A stretch of DNA of 64,000 bases from Colwellia sp. BRX10-3 (GTDB lineage Bacteria > Pseudomonadota > Gammaproteobacteria > Enterobacterales > Alteromonadaceae): assembly GCF_014077505.1 (NCBI RefSeq), contig NZ_JACGWA010000004.1:62001-126000 (forward strand), given 5' to 3'. The notes below the pieces were generated by a model. The model searched no databases. It saw only the letters and a program-made list of their open reading frames with translations, and was not told where the DNA came from. Below, one piece after another: positions 18,201 through 25,539 of this stretch. A program made the translations under genes and the position numbers. The first letter of the stretch is position 1. Every line of letters starts with the position of its first letter.

Positions 18201-18415
18201 CATATTTAGTTATTAAAAACCTTGCTAACATGCTGAATGATGACTGGGGTGTTAAGAAAACCGGTAACTTTACTGCGCAAAACGTAGTTGACGCTGATTT
18301 GAATAGTGATGGTACTTATGACTTTAATGAGTTTATCCCTTCCAATGCAGAAGAGACAACGTTCTTAACGCAATCGTTATGGGAAGTTCGTATAGGTGTT
18401 AAATACAAGTTTTAA
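15239..18415 (+). CDS. TonB-dependent outer-membrane receptor, Oar-like, with N-terminal carboxypeptidase-regulatory-like domain
   Basis: 1058 residues (start may be the second ATG at 15242, better spaced from AAGGA). The signal peptide ends LSTAAFA-NN. Residues about 30-110 form a carboxypeptidase-regulatory-like beta domain (IKGEIVGPQGNAAVGTSVTL). A TonB-box-like ETITVTGSS follows near 122-130, then a plug domain and a large beta barrel ending in the aromatic VRIGVKYKF. Such proteins import large or scarce substrates using proton-motive force. Its position between a RutR-like regulator and cdd-deoA, and the upstream operator, suggest nucleosides, nucleotides or DNA fragments as substrate; this is inference. 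Confidence 0.93.
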   Translation: MMKTHRLSLITGAVVLALGLSTAAFANNTSSSIKGEIVGPQGNAAVGTSVTLTHVPSGTTRTVVVNNSGLFGAQGLRVGGPYTITINSNKFKNRIVNDVYLKLGEPLDLNFALDTDTTETITVTGSSLTAAEFGSTSPATHFNLEDLENAASADRDIKDLVRVDPRINIGEANGEEAIICAGSNPRSSSLTVDGVRMNDSFGLNYNGYPTVRMPFSFSSLDQITVEIAPFGVQAGGFTGCNINAVTKSGTNELHGSVFYDYSSDSLRGDKIEGEDIDTGNYTEKRFGFDVGFPLIQDKLFFFGAYEKLEGAQMFQYDALGNQISQAELDRAIQIARDVYNYDAGGTPSSMPVEDEKVLIKLDWNINDEHRASLVYNYNDGFRLDQSDERNNTVTLSNHFYEVGAKLNSIVGSLYSDWTDNFSTELRVGRIKLDNRQQSLDADSGFGEVQIERINGASIYLGPDDSRQSNALNWESESLKFSGSYYLDNHTISGGYEFENLNVFNLFMQHTVGEYRFNGLDDFESGMADDIYYNNSAGTNNPDDAAANFEYATHAAYIQDEYVFDDVDLTIVFGLRYDWYTSDDKPRYNEIFSERYDMRNDHTLDGKSLIQPRFGFNWRVEDNLEVRGGFGLYSGGNPNVWLSNSYSNDGITNIDTYRRDFQLLNPDGTPIDGLFSGAGNPIYNPLQEQVDEVTANDPSLGNEPSVNAIDADFDIPSEWKYNLGFTYTTESEYIIQGDILYSQKKDSAIINALSWDNAGRTETADGRAVYDYVVVGQRDNGSDIKRNFRKSDLILTNAKEDGKSTTISIAVKKEFDFGLDASFGYAYNKSEDVSPMTSAVSFSNFTGFATTDAQNPGLATSNYETPHRFTFNLRYATEFVDNYRTTFTLFGSRTQGRPMSYAFDGMTVGATEFSSRRHLLYVPTGIDDPNVNFADDFNHDEFNQFIDAEGLKRGETVKRNSHNASWHTRLDFKIDQQLPGFYEGHKASAYLVIKNLANMLNDDWGVKKTGNFTAQNVVDADLNSDGTYDFNEFIPSNAEETTFLTQSLWEVRIGVKYKF

Positions 18416-18440
18416 TAACTAGTAATTAATACTTTGTTTT

Positions 18441-18471
18441 AAAAGCCAACAGTGATGTTGGCTTTTTTTTT
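18441..18471 (+). terminator. terminator after the TonB receptor gene
   Basis: AAAGCCAAC-AGTGAT-GTTGGCTTT followed by a run of T. The perfect stem separates the receptor from cdd-deoA, which then needs its own promoter in 18472-18590. Confidence 0.9.
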
Positions 18472-18589
18472 ACTTAATTCTAATGTTAAATTATTTGTTC
18501 ATATTTTGACGATACTTTGATTTATTTACACACAGTTTAAAACTTTTAAGTTGCTTTTCTATTAGTGATTTAATAGGATAGATGATAAC

Positions 18590-18605
18590 TTGACCACATG
18601 GTCAG
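18590..18605. promoter_or_regulatory. RutR-like operator just upstream of cdd
   Basis: TTGACCACATGGTCAG matches TTGACCAnnTGGTCAA at 13 of 14 defined positions. It ends 16 bases before the cdd start codon, between any promoter and the ribosome-binding site AAAGG, a position suited to repression. Confidence 0.8.
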
Positions 18606-18621
18606 ATAAAGGTTTTTTATA

Positions 18622-19041
18622 ATGTCTAATATTGAAGAAAATAAAATCTTAGCGCTTGTTGATGCAGCGAAAGATGGCTTTGAAAAAGCCTATGCGCCAT
18701 ACAGTAACTTTCATGTTGGTGCTGCTGCGCTAACGGTTAGCGGTAAGATCGTTAAAGGCTGTAATGTTGAAAATGCTTCTTACGGTTTAACGGTTTGCGC
18801 TGAACGTAATTGTTTAGCACAAGGGGTTATTTCAGGCGAACAAGCGTTTTCAGCGATGGTGATTTATACCAATCAAGAAAAGTTAACGCCGCCATGTGGT
18901 GCTTGTCGACAAGTTATTGTTGAGTTTTTAGCTCCAAACGCACTGGTTATGGCTGTTAACCATAATAATGACAGAAAGCAATGGACAGTAAACGAACTAT
19001 TACCTGATGCTTTTATGCCCAAAGATTTACTTGAAAAATAA
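18622..19041 (+). CDS. cdd: cytidine deaminase
   Basis: 139 residues of the short, homotetrameric type (E. coli Cdd is the longer dimeric type with 294). It deaminates cytidine and deoxycytidine to uridine and deoxyuridine. The zinc-site signature is complete: CAERN with the catalytic glutamate, and PPCGACRQ with the second and third cysteine ligands. It is first in a two-gene unit with deoA, 12 bp apart, and directly follows a RutR-like operator. Deaminated nucleosides then feed DeoA. Confidence 0.97.
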   Translation: MSNIEENKILALVDAAKDGFEKAYAPYSNFHVGAAALTVSGKIVKGCNVENASYGLTVCAERNCLAQGVISGEQAFSAMVIYTNQEKLTPPCGACRQVIVEFLAPNALVMAVNHNNDRKQWTVNELLPDAFMPKDLLEK

Positions 19042-19053
19042 GGATTTTAGTTC

Positions 19054-20370
19054 ATGTTATTACCGCAAGAAATAATTCGCACCAAACGAAATGGTGGTTC
19101 ACTCTCTAAAGAACAAATTCAGAGCTTTGTTGATGGATTGGTAACAAAAGATTTTAATGATGCTCAAGCAGGTTCAATGGCAATGGCGATATTTCAACAA
19201 GGTATGGAAACCCGTGAAATTATCGACTTTACCATGGCAATGAAAAATTCAGGTGATGTGCTGTCGTGGCCAGAATTAGAAGGCCCGGTGGTTGATAAAC
19301 ACTCAACGGGTGGTGTTGGCGATAAGGTTAGCTTTATGTTGGCGGCCATTGTTGCAGCTTGTGGTGCTTATGTGCCTATGATCGCAGGTCGTGGCTTGGG
19401 TCATACGGGTGGTACAGCAGATAAACTAGAAAGTATCGCCGGCTTTAATGTTCAACCCAGTATTGCTGAGTTTAAAGGTATAGTTAAAGATTTAGGTATG
19501 GCGATTATCTCGCAAACTGACAATTTAGCACCTGCGGATAAACGCTTATATGGCATACGTGATATTACTGCTACGGTAGAATCTATTCCTTTGATCACCG
19601 CTTCTATATTGTCGAAAAAGTTGGCAGCAGGGCTTGATACTTTAGTTATGGACGTGAAAGTTGGCAATGGCGCTATGATGTCCAATATTGATGATGCTAG
19701 AGCCTTAGCGCAAAGCATTGTAAATGTTGCCAATGGAGCTGGCGTTCCGACGCAAGCTATTATCACTGACATGAACCAAGTGCTAGGGGCTACTGCAGGT
19801 AATGCTTTGGAAATGGCTGAAACGGTTAAATATTTAAACGGCACATTACGTGAACCTCGTTTACATGCCGTGGTAGTTTCATTAGCTAAAGCTATGTTAG
19901 TTAGTGCAAAGGTTGTGGAAAATGAAGATAAAGCCTTGATAAAAATTAACAGTGTACTAGCTTCTGGTGCTGCAGCTGAAATATTTAGTAAGATGATTCA
20001 TGCGCTAGGAGGTCCAAATGATTTTATGGAAGATCCGTGGCGTTCAATGGAGCGTGCGCAATGTATTAAAGATGTTGTTGCTTTAGAGCATGGTTATATC
20101 AATGGCATGCAAACACGTGATATTGGTTTGGCTGTTGTTGGCTTAAAAGGCGGACGTACAGCAAATGGTCAGCAAATTGATCATAGTGTTGGTTTTGACC
20201 GAGTATTGCCTATTGGCACGCTAGTTAACCGTGGCGACGTCGTTGCCCGAGTACATGCTAGAGATGAAAACTCACTACTACAAGCAAGTCAGCAATACCA
20301 AGCGGCTTTAGTTATTGGTGAAAAGCAAGCTGAACAACAGCCGATTATCTATCAAACAATTTCCGCTTAG
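19054..20370 (+). CDS. deoA: thymidine phosphorylase
   Basis: 438 residues, the usual length. It cleaves thymidine or deoxyuridine with phosphate to base plus deoxyribose 1-phosphate. Family residues include KHSTGGVGDKVS (phosphate binding, near 84-95), the RGLGHTGGT motif and a K-L-x-A-G-L-D-T-L-V-M-D-V-K-V-G-N-G-A stretch. It is co-transcribed with cdd. Its product goes to DeoB and then DeoC, both encoded nearby, although these lie in other transcription units. Confidence 0.98.
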   Translation: MLLPQEIIRTKRNGGSLSKEQIQSFVDGLVTKDFNDAQAGSMAMAIFQQGMETREIIDFTMAMKNSGDVLSWPELEGPVVDKHSTGGVGDKVSFMLAAIVAACGAYVPMIAGRGLGHTGGTADKLESIAGFNVQPSIAEFKGIVKDLGMAIISQTDNLAPADKRLYGIRDITATVESIPLITASILSKKLAAGLDTLVMDVKVGNGAMMSNIDDARALAQSIVNVANGAGVPTQAIITDMNQVLGATAGNALEMAETVKYLNGTLREPRLHAVVVSLAKAMLVSAKVVENEDKALIKINSVLASGAAAEIFSKMIHALGGPNDFMEDPWRSMERAQCIKDVVALEHGYINGMQTRDIGLAVVGLKGGRTANGQQIDHSVGFDRVLPIGTLVNRGDVVARVHARDENSLLQASQQYQAALVIGEKQAEQQPIIYQTISA

Positions 20371-20405
20371 TTGTTAATAAGATAGCTATATTTTTATGAG
20401 AAAAC

Positions 20406-20435
20406 TAAAAAGGAATGCCATGGCATTCCTTTTTT
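20406..20435. terminator. bidirectional terminator between deoA and tdk
   Basis: A near-perfect palindrome AAGGAATGCCATGGCATTCC centred at 20420/20421 with an A-run on the left and a T-run on the right. It fits the convergent deoA (+) and tdk (-). Confidence 0.9.
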
Positions 20436-20471
20436 ATTCGTTAGGTTAAATTTAAAGGCTTTCGAACTCAG

Positions 20472-21050
20472 TTAATGCCAAACTAGCGCTTTAAAGTGCT
20501 TTCGACAAAGCGATTCGTAGCGTTCATTACCACCCACTTCTATTTGCTCACCACCTTTAACAGCATTGCCATGTTCATCACAGCGCATAACAAAATTGGC
20601 TTTTTTCCCGCAATGACAAATGGTTTTTAATTCTACTAATTTATCAGCCCAAGCTAACAGGGCGGCGCTGCCAAGAAAGGTTTCGCCAAGAAAATCTGTA
20701 CGAATGCCATAAGCTAACACGGGTATTTTTAATTCATCAACAATATTGGTTAATTCTTTAACCTGCAGTTTAGTTAAAAATTGCGCTTCATCAATCAATA
20801 TACAAGCAATTTTACTATCCTTAATTTGATTTTTTACCCGGCTGAATATATCGGTATTATCATCAAATAATAAGGCGTCGGCATGAATGCCTAATCTTGA
20901 TGATACCTTACCTTTGGCAAATCTATCGTCTATTTGTGCAGTAAACAATAATGTTTCTAAGCCACGTTCTTGATAATTATAAGATGACTGTAAAAGGTGA
21001 GTCGATTTACCGGCATTCATGGTTGAATAATAAAAATATAATTGTGCCAT
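20472..21050 (-). CDS. tdk: thymidine kinase (type II)
   Basis: 192 residues, close to E. coli Tdk. It phosphorylates thymidine and deoxyuridine. P-loop TMNAGKST is at residues 10-17; DEAQF carries the catalytic glutamate near 89. The structural zinc cysteines appear in CHCGKK and CRKH, with another in RCDEHG. It is the last gene of the leftward unit udk-nupC-deoC-tdk, 66 bp after deoC. It lets part of the imported thymidine be salvaged instead of degraded by DeoA. Confidence 0.97.
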   Translation of the reverse strand: MAQLYFYYSTMNAGKSTHLLQSSYNYQERGLETLLFTAQIDDRFAKGKVSSRLGIHADALLFDDNTDIFSRVKNQIKDSKIACILIDEAQFLTKLQVKELTNIVDELKIPVLAYGIRTDFLGETFLGSAALLAWADKLVELKTICHCGKKANFVMRCDEHGNAVKGGEQIEVGGNERYESLCRKHFKALVWH

Positions 21051-21116
21051 TGCTTAATAATGTCCTAATTATGGTTGATTGATTACTGATAATTAAATCT
21101 GTTTGAAATAATTTAA

Positions 21117-21890
21117 TTAATAGCTTGTTGGGTCTGCAGTTTTATTAGTCGCGCCTAAAGTGTTGAGTAAATTCGTTAATAAACTACTGGCACCAAATCT
21201 AAAGTTGGCTTTAGTTGCCCAACTATCACCTAAAATATTTGCGGCTAAATCTAGGTAAACCGCGGCATCATCAGCATTTTTTACGCCACCAGCAGGCTTA
21301 AAACCCACCAGCGTATTTTTATCTTTAATTACTTTTAGCATTAACTCAGCTGATTTAGGTGTCGCATTAACTAACACTTTACCTGTTGAGGTTTTGATGA
21401 AATCAGCACCGGCAGCGATACAAATTTCACTGGCTTGAGTAATAAGTTTATCAGCTTTAAGCTCACCAGTTTCAATAATAACTTTCAGCTGTACGCTACT
21501 ACCACATACTTTTTTACAAGCTTTGACGAGTTCGAAGCCAACTTTATCATTACCCTTTATTAATGCGTTATAGGGAAATACAACATCCACCTCATCTGCG
21601 CCATAGGCGATAGCCGCTTTAGTTTCAGCTACAGCTATATTAATATCGTCGTTACCGTGTGGAAAGTTTGCTACCGTGGCAATTTTTATTTCTGGCGTAC
21701 CTTGTTCAGCTAAGGTTTTTTTCGCTAAAGGTATAAAACGCGGGAAGATACAAATGGCGGCTGTGTTACCGCAAGGTGATTTCGCCTTTTTGCAAAGCTT
21801 GATAATATCATCGGCTGTTTCAATATCGGTTAAACTGGTTAAATCCATCATGTTAAGTGCACTTTGTGCGTACTGTTCTAACGTTGTCAT
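21117..21890 (-). CDS. deoC: deoxyribose-phosphate aldolase
   Basis: 257 residues from the ATG at 21890, which has GAGG seven bases upstream; an upstream in-frame start would add 11 residues without family support. It splits 2-deoxyribose 5-phosphate into acetaldehyde and glyceraldehyde 3-phosphate. The Schiff-base lysine is in [10 protein letters not shown], with a further conserved lysine in [10 protein letters not shown] and the aspartate in ADEVDVVFP. It completes deoxynucleoside catabolism started by DeoA and DeoB. A hairpin before it in the transcript may lower read-through from nupC. Confidence 0.97.
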   Translation of the reverse strand: MTTLEQYAQSALNMMDLTSLTDIETADDIIKLCKKAKSPCGNTAAICIFPRFIPLAKKTLAEQGTPEIKIATVANFPHGNDDINIAVAETKAAIAYGADEVDVVFPYNALIKGNDKVGFELVKACKKVCGSSVQLKVIIETGELKADKLITQASEICIAAGADFIKTSTGKVLVNATPKSAELMLKVIKDKNTLVGFKPAGGVKNADDAAVYLDLAANILGDSWATKANFRFGASSLLTNLLNTLGATNKTADPTSY

Positions 21891-21926
21891 GATCTGCCTC
21901 AGAGTTGTGATAGGTTTTAACAAAAC

Positions 21927-21949
21927 AGCCTAGCGCTGATGGCTAGGCT
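21927..21949 (-). terminator. intra-operon hairpin between nupC and deoC
   Basis: AGCCTAGC / GCTAGGCT stem of 8 bp with a seven-base loop. On the minus strand it is followed by GTTTTG, so it can act as a weak terminator that reduces deoC-tdk expression relative to nupC. Confidence 0.6.
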
Positions 21950-21976
21950 TTTAGAAAATGGTTATAACGTAATAAA

Positions 21977-23221
21977 CTATAAGCTTACGAATACACCGGC
22001 AATAGCGGCACTCATTAAGTTAGCCATAGTTGCTGCTAGCATTGCTTTCATGCCCAAACGAGCAATATCAGGGCGACGACTTGGTGCCATTGAGCCAATA
22101 CCACCCAATAAAATAGCAATTGAAGATAAGTTAGCAAAACCACACAAAGCAAAAGTGACAATCGCTTGAGTTGTTGGAGATAAAGTGTCTTTAATTTCAA
22201 CAAAGTTGACGTAGGCAAAGAACTCATTTACCACTATTTTTTGGCCAATAAAGCTACCTGCTTGCAACATTTCTTCAAATGGTACACCGATAAGGTAAGC
22301 AAATGGCGCAAAAATATAACCCAGTAGCCATTCAATAGTAATGCCTTCAAACCCTAATAAACTGCCAAAACCTGTCACCATAGAATTAAGTAATGCGATA
22401 ATGGCGATAAAGGCAAGTAACATGGCACCGACGTTAACAGCAAGTTTGAGGCCTGAAGCGGCACCTGTGGCTGCTGCATCAATAACATTAGCAGGTTTAG
22501 CGCCTGCTTCAGCTAATTCTACCTCGCTGTAGTCATTAGTAATTTCTTCAGTTTCAGGTAATAGTAATTTTGCCATAAGCAAACCACCTGGCGCAGCCAT
22601 AAAAGATGCAGCAATTAAATATTCAAGCTTCACACCTAAACCAGCATAACCCGCGAGTATTGAACCTGCGACAGAGGCAAGTCCGCCAACCATAATGGCA
22701 AAAAGTTCTGATTGACTCATTTTTGCAATATAAGGACGAATAACTAAAGGGGCTTCTGTTTGCCCAACAAAGATATTAGCGGTTGCTGAAAGCGATTCAG
22801 GCTTTGATGTTTTTAATAGTTTTTGTAAGCCACCACCGATAATTTTTACTACCCACTGCATAATATTAAGGTAATAAAGTACCGCGATAAGCGATGAGAA
22901 AAAGATAATAACGGGCAATACACGAATAGCAAAAACAAACCCAACGCCGTTATCAAACATGGCATCGGTACCTAAACCACCGAATAAAAAGTTTATGCCT
23001 GCTTGTGCACTATTAATAACTTGTTGAACACCATTAGTAATAGACCCCAATACATCTTTACCAAAAGGGACATAAAGTACAAATGCACCGAGTAATATTT
23101 GTAATGCAAAGGCAAAACCTACGGTGCGCCAATTTATTGCGCTGCGATCTTTAGATAAAAAATACGCCACTGCCAATAGCGCGAAAATACCAATGACACC
23201 TCGAAGTGCACTTAATTCCAT
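21977..23221 (-). CDS. nupC: NupC-type concentrative nucleoside transporter
   Basis: 414 residues of the CNT family with about ten hydrophobic segments. It imports nucleosides with a cation across the inner membrane. Recognisable stretches are VGQTEAPLVIRPYI near the middle and NEFFAYVNFV plus FALCGFANLSSIAILLGGIG near the end, where the family's substrate and cation contacts lie. It is second in the leftward unit, 75 bp after udk. The NEF motif and the overall length are standard. Whether it prefers pyrimidine nucleosides cannot be read from sequence. Confidence 0.96.
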   Translation of the reverse strand: MELSALRGVIGIFALLAVAYFLSKDRSAINWRTVGFAFALQILLGAFVLYVPFGKDVLGSITNGVQQVINSAQAGINFLFGGLGTDAMFDNGVGFVFAIRVLPVIIFFSSLIAVLYYLNIMQWVVKIIGGGLQKLLKTSKPESLSATANIFVGQTEAPLVIRPYIAKMSQSELFAIMVGGLASVAGSILAGYAGLGVKLEYLIAASFMAAPGGLLMAKLLLPETEEITNDYSEVELAEAGAKPANVIDAAATGAASGLKLAVNVGAMLLAFIAIIALLNSMVTGFGSLLGFEGITIEWLLGYIFAPFAYLIGVPFEEMLQAGSFIGQKIVVNEFFAYVNFVEIKDTLSPTTQAIVTFALCGFANLSSIAILLGGIGSMAPSRRPDIARLGMKAMLAATMANLMSAAIAGVFVSL

Positions 23222-23296
23222 AATTACCTCATAAATTATTTTGTTATCGTTATTATATTTATTTAGATTTTATCTATATTAATTTTTTATAAAAGC

Positions 23297-23941
23297 TTAC
23301 AAACGTTGATTCATTAGTTGACGAATTTTTGCTTTTAGCATTTCTATTGCCATTCTATTTTTACCACCACGCGTCACCACAATATCGGCGAAGGGTTTAT
23401 TTGGCTGTATATGTTGGTGATACATAGGTCGAACGGTGGTTAAATATTGTTCGGTGATTGAGGCTATGCTTCGTGACCGTTCAATGGTATCTCTATTTAT
23501 TCTTCGAACTAAGCAAATGTCGAGCGGGGTATCAATATAAATTTTTATATCAAATTTGTCTCTTAGCTCTTTATCTGAAAATAGAAGAATGCCTTCAATT
23601 AGAATTATTGGTGTGGGTGCTAAATGCAGCGTTTCGGCTAAACGGGTATGAGTTTTATAACAGTAAGTAGGTATATCAACGCTTTCACCAGCACTTAATT
23701 GGGTTAAATGTTGTGACAATAAACTATGTTCAAAAGCACTGGGATGATCATAATTGGTTTTTACGCGCTCTGCCATCGACAGATGTGATTGACTATTGTA
23801 GTACGAATCTTCTTTGATGATAGCAATACCACTTGACCCTAGCTCAGGTAACAGTTCATCGTAAATAGTTTGCGCAAATAGTGATTTTCCAGATGCTGAA
23901 GCACCGGTTACCGCAATAATCGTCGGTTTATTGGTTTGCAA
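23297..23941 (-). CDS. udk: uridine kinase
   Basis: 214 residues starting at TTG (23941). It phosphorylates uridine and cytidine. The Walker A loop GASASGKS is at residues 13-20; the KEDSYYNSQSHL segment near 43 and YDHPSAFEH near 64 are family hallmarks. It is the first gene of the leftward salvage unit udk-nupC-deoC-tdk. Its control region is shared with deoB and contains a RutR-like operator about 200 bp upstream of the start. Confidence 0.95.
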   Translation of the reverse strand: MQTNKPTIIAVTGASASGKSLFAQTIYDELLPELGSSGIAIIKEDSYYNSQSHLSMAERVKTNYDHPSAFEHSLLSQHLTQLSAGESVDIPTYCYKTHTRLAETLHLAPTPIILIEGILLFSDKELRDKFDIKIYIDTPLDICLVRRINRDTIERSRSIASITEQYLTTVRPMYHQHIQPNKPFADIVVTRGGKNRMAIEMLKAKIRQLMNQRL

Positions 23942-24138
23942 AACAGAGAGCCTTAAAAAATATGATTAACAAAAGGGTTAAGTATTTATAGCGATGCTGT
24001 GTAGATAAGTCATCGCACTCATATTATGGACTAATTAATCTGAAATTCATTAAAATTTAGGCAAAAGGATTAGCTATGCCCTAAATATTTACAAAATATC
24101 TGTTGTCTATAATGTATTGCTTGGTAAAGTATCACATG

Positions 24139-24154
24139 TTGACCATTTGGTCAT
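24139..24154. promoter_or_regulatory. RutR-like operator between udk and deoB
   Basis: TTGACCATTTGGTCAT matches TTGACCAnnTGGTCAA at 13 of 14 defined positions, with further dyad symmetry (CATG before it, TG after). It lies 76 bp upstream of deoB and 198 bp upstream of udk, so it could control both directions. Confidence 0.8.
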
Positions 24155-24229
24155 GAAATTTATCAGTATAAATGAGGATAAATTTGAAAAATTTGTTAAA
24201 ATGCATTGATCTAATAACAGGACATTAAA

Positions 24230-25441
24230 ATGGCAAGAGCAATAGTTTTAGTAATCGACAGTTTTGGCATCGGGCATGCACCCGATGCAGCCGACTTTGG
24301 CGATATCAGTGCCAATACTTTTGCTAATTTAGCGCGATATTTCTATCAGCACGAAAAACGTGAAATCAAAGTTCCTAACTTAGCAAAAATGGGCTTAGTT
24401 CAAGCGGCTTTTGAAGCAGGTAAATGTAGTTTTCCCGTAGTAAAGCAAACGCCAGTGCAGGGTGTTTATGGTTATGCAGCAGAGATTAGTACAGGCAAAG
24501 ATACGCCTAGTGGCCATTGGGAAATGATGGGTGTCCCCGTACTTTTTGATTGGGACTATTTTCCAAAGGAAGGTAATGCCTTTCCCGCTGATCTCATCGA
24601 AAAAATTAACAAAGCAACTGGCTTTGACTCAATTTTAGGTAATTGCCATGCCTCGGGCACCGATATTATTAACAAGCTTGGGCAAGAGCATATCAAATCA
24701 GGATTACCTATTTGTTATACCTCAGCTGACAGTGTGTTTCAGGTAGCAGCTCATGAAGAGCATTTTGGTTTAGATAATCTTTATAAATACTGTGAAACAG
24801 TACGTGAGATAATGGCTGACATGAATGTTGGCCGTGTTATCGCACGTCCTTTTGTTGGTAGCAGTCCTGAAGACTTTACCCGTACCGGCAATCGTCGTGA
24901 CTATTCTATTTTACCGCCAGCGCCTACCGTATTAGACAAATTCACTGAAGCGGGTGGTTATGTCATTAGTGTCGGTAAAATTGCCGATATTTATGCACAT
25001 CAAGGTATTAGCGAAAAAACTAAAGCAACAGGTATCGATGCTTTATTGGATGCTACAATTTCACATATAAATACGGCGCAAGACAATAGTCTGATATTCA
25101 CTAATTTAGTCAATTTTGACCAAGATTATGGCCATCGCCGAGATCCGGTAGGATATGCTTTAGCATTAGAAAATTTTGATAAGCGCTTACCAGAAGTTGT
25201 AGCAGCGATGAATGAAGATGACGTACTCTTTTTAACCGCTGATCATGGTTGCGACCCTACTTGGCACGGCAATGACCATACCCGAGAGTATGTACCTGTT
25301 ATTGCATTTCACAAACAGGTACGATCTGTTAATATTGGGGAACGCAGTACCTTTGCAGATATTGGTCAAACTATTGCAGAGTTATTTAAATTAGATAAAA
25401 TGCCTTATGGTACAAGTTTTTTGTCTGATCTTGATCTATAA
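24230..25441 (+). CDS. deoB: phosphopentomutase
   Basis: 403 residues, near E. coli DeoB (407). It interconverts (deoxy)ribose 1- and 5-phosphate, linking DeoA to DeoC. It is an alkaline-phosphatase-superfamily metalloenzyme: MARAIVLVIDSFGIGHAPDA carries the first metal aspartate, TGKDTPSGHWEM the catalytic threonine, and LTADHGCDPTWHGNDHTREY the remaining metal ligands. It has a good ribosome-binding site (ACAGGA) and a RutR-like operator upstream. It diverges from udk and is followed by a second TonB receptor in the same direction. Confidence 0.97.
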   Translation: MARAIVLVIDSFGIGHAPDAADFGDISANTFANLARYFYQHEKREIKVPNLAKMGLVQAAFEAGKCSFPVVKQTPVQGVYGYAAEISTGKDTPSGHWEMMGVPVLFDWDYFPKEGNAFPADLIEKINKATGFDSILGNCHASGTDIINKLGQEHIKSGLPICYTSADSVFQVAAHEEHFGLDNLYKYCETVREIMADMNVGRVIARPFVGSSPEDFTRTGNRRDYSILPPAPTVLDKFTEAGGYVISVGKIADIYAHQGISEKTKATGIDALLDATISHINTAQDNSLIFTNLVNFDQDYGHRRDPVGYALALENFDKRLPEVVAAMNEDDVLFLTADHGCDPTWHGNDHTREYVPVIAFHKQVRSVNIGERSTFADIGQTIAELFKLDKMPYGTSFLSDLDL

Positions 25442-25453
25442 ATAATTATTAAT

Positions 25454-25487
25454 CACTTTGCCCTTTATATAGATAGAGGGCATAGTG
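25454..25487 (+). other. interrupted hairpin between deoB and the second TonB receptor gene
   Basis: CACTttGCCCT ... AGGGCatAGTG: a two-part stem with an internal mismatch and no T-tract. It may be a processing signal or weak attenuator, leaving open co-transcription of the receptor with deoB. Confidence 0.35.
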
Positions 25488-25539
25488 AATAAAAATAAAT
25501 TTAACATGAAACATAAACAGTTCTTGGGAGAGTACTTAA

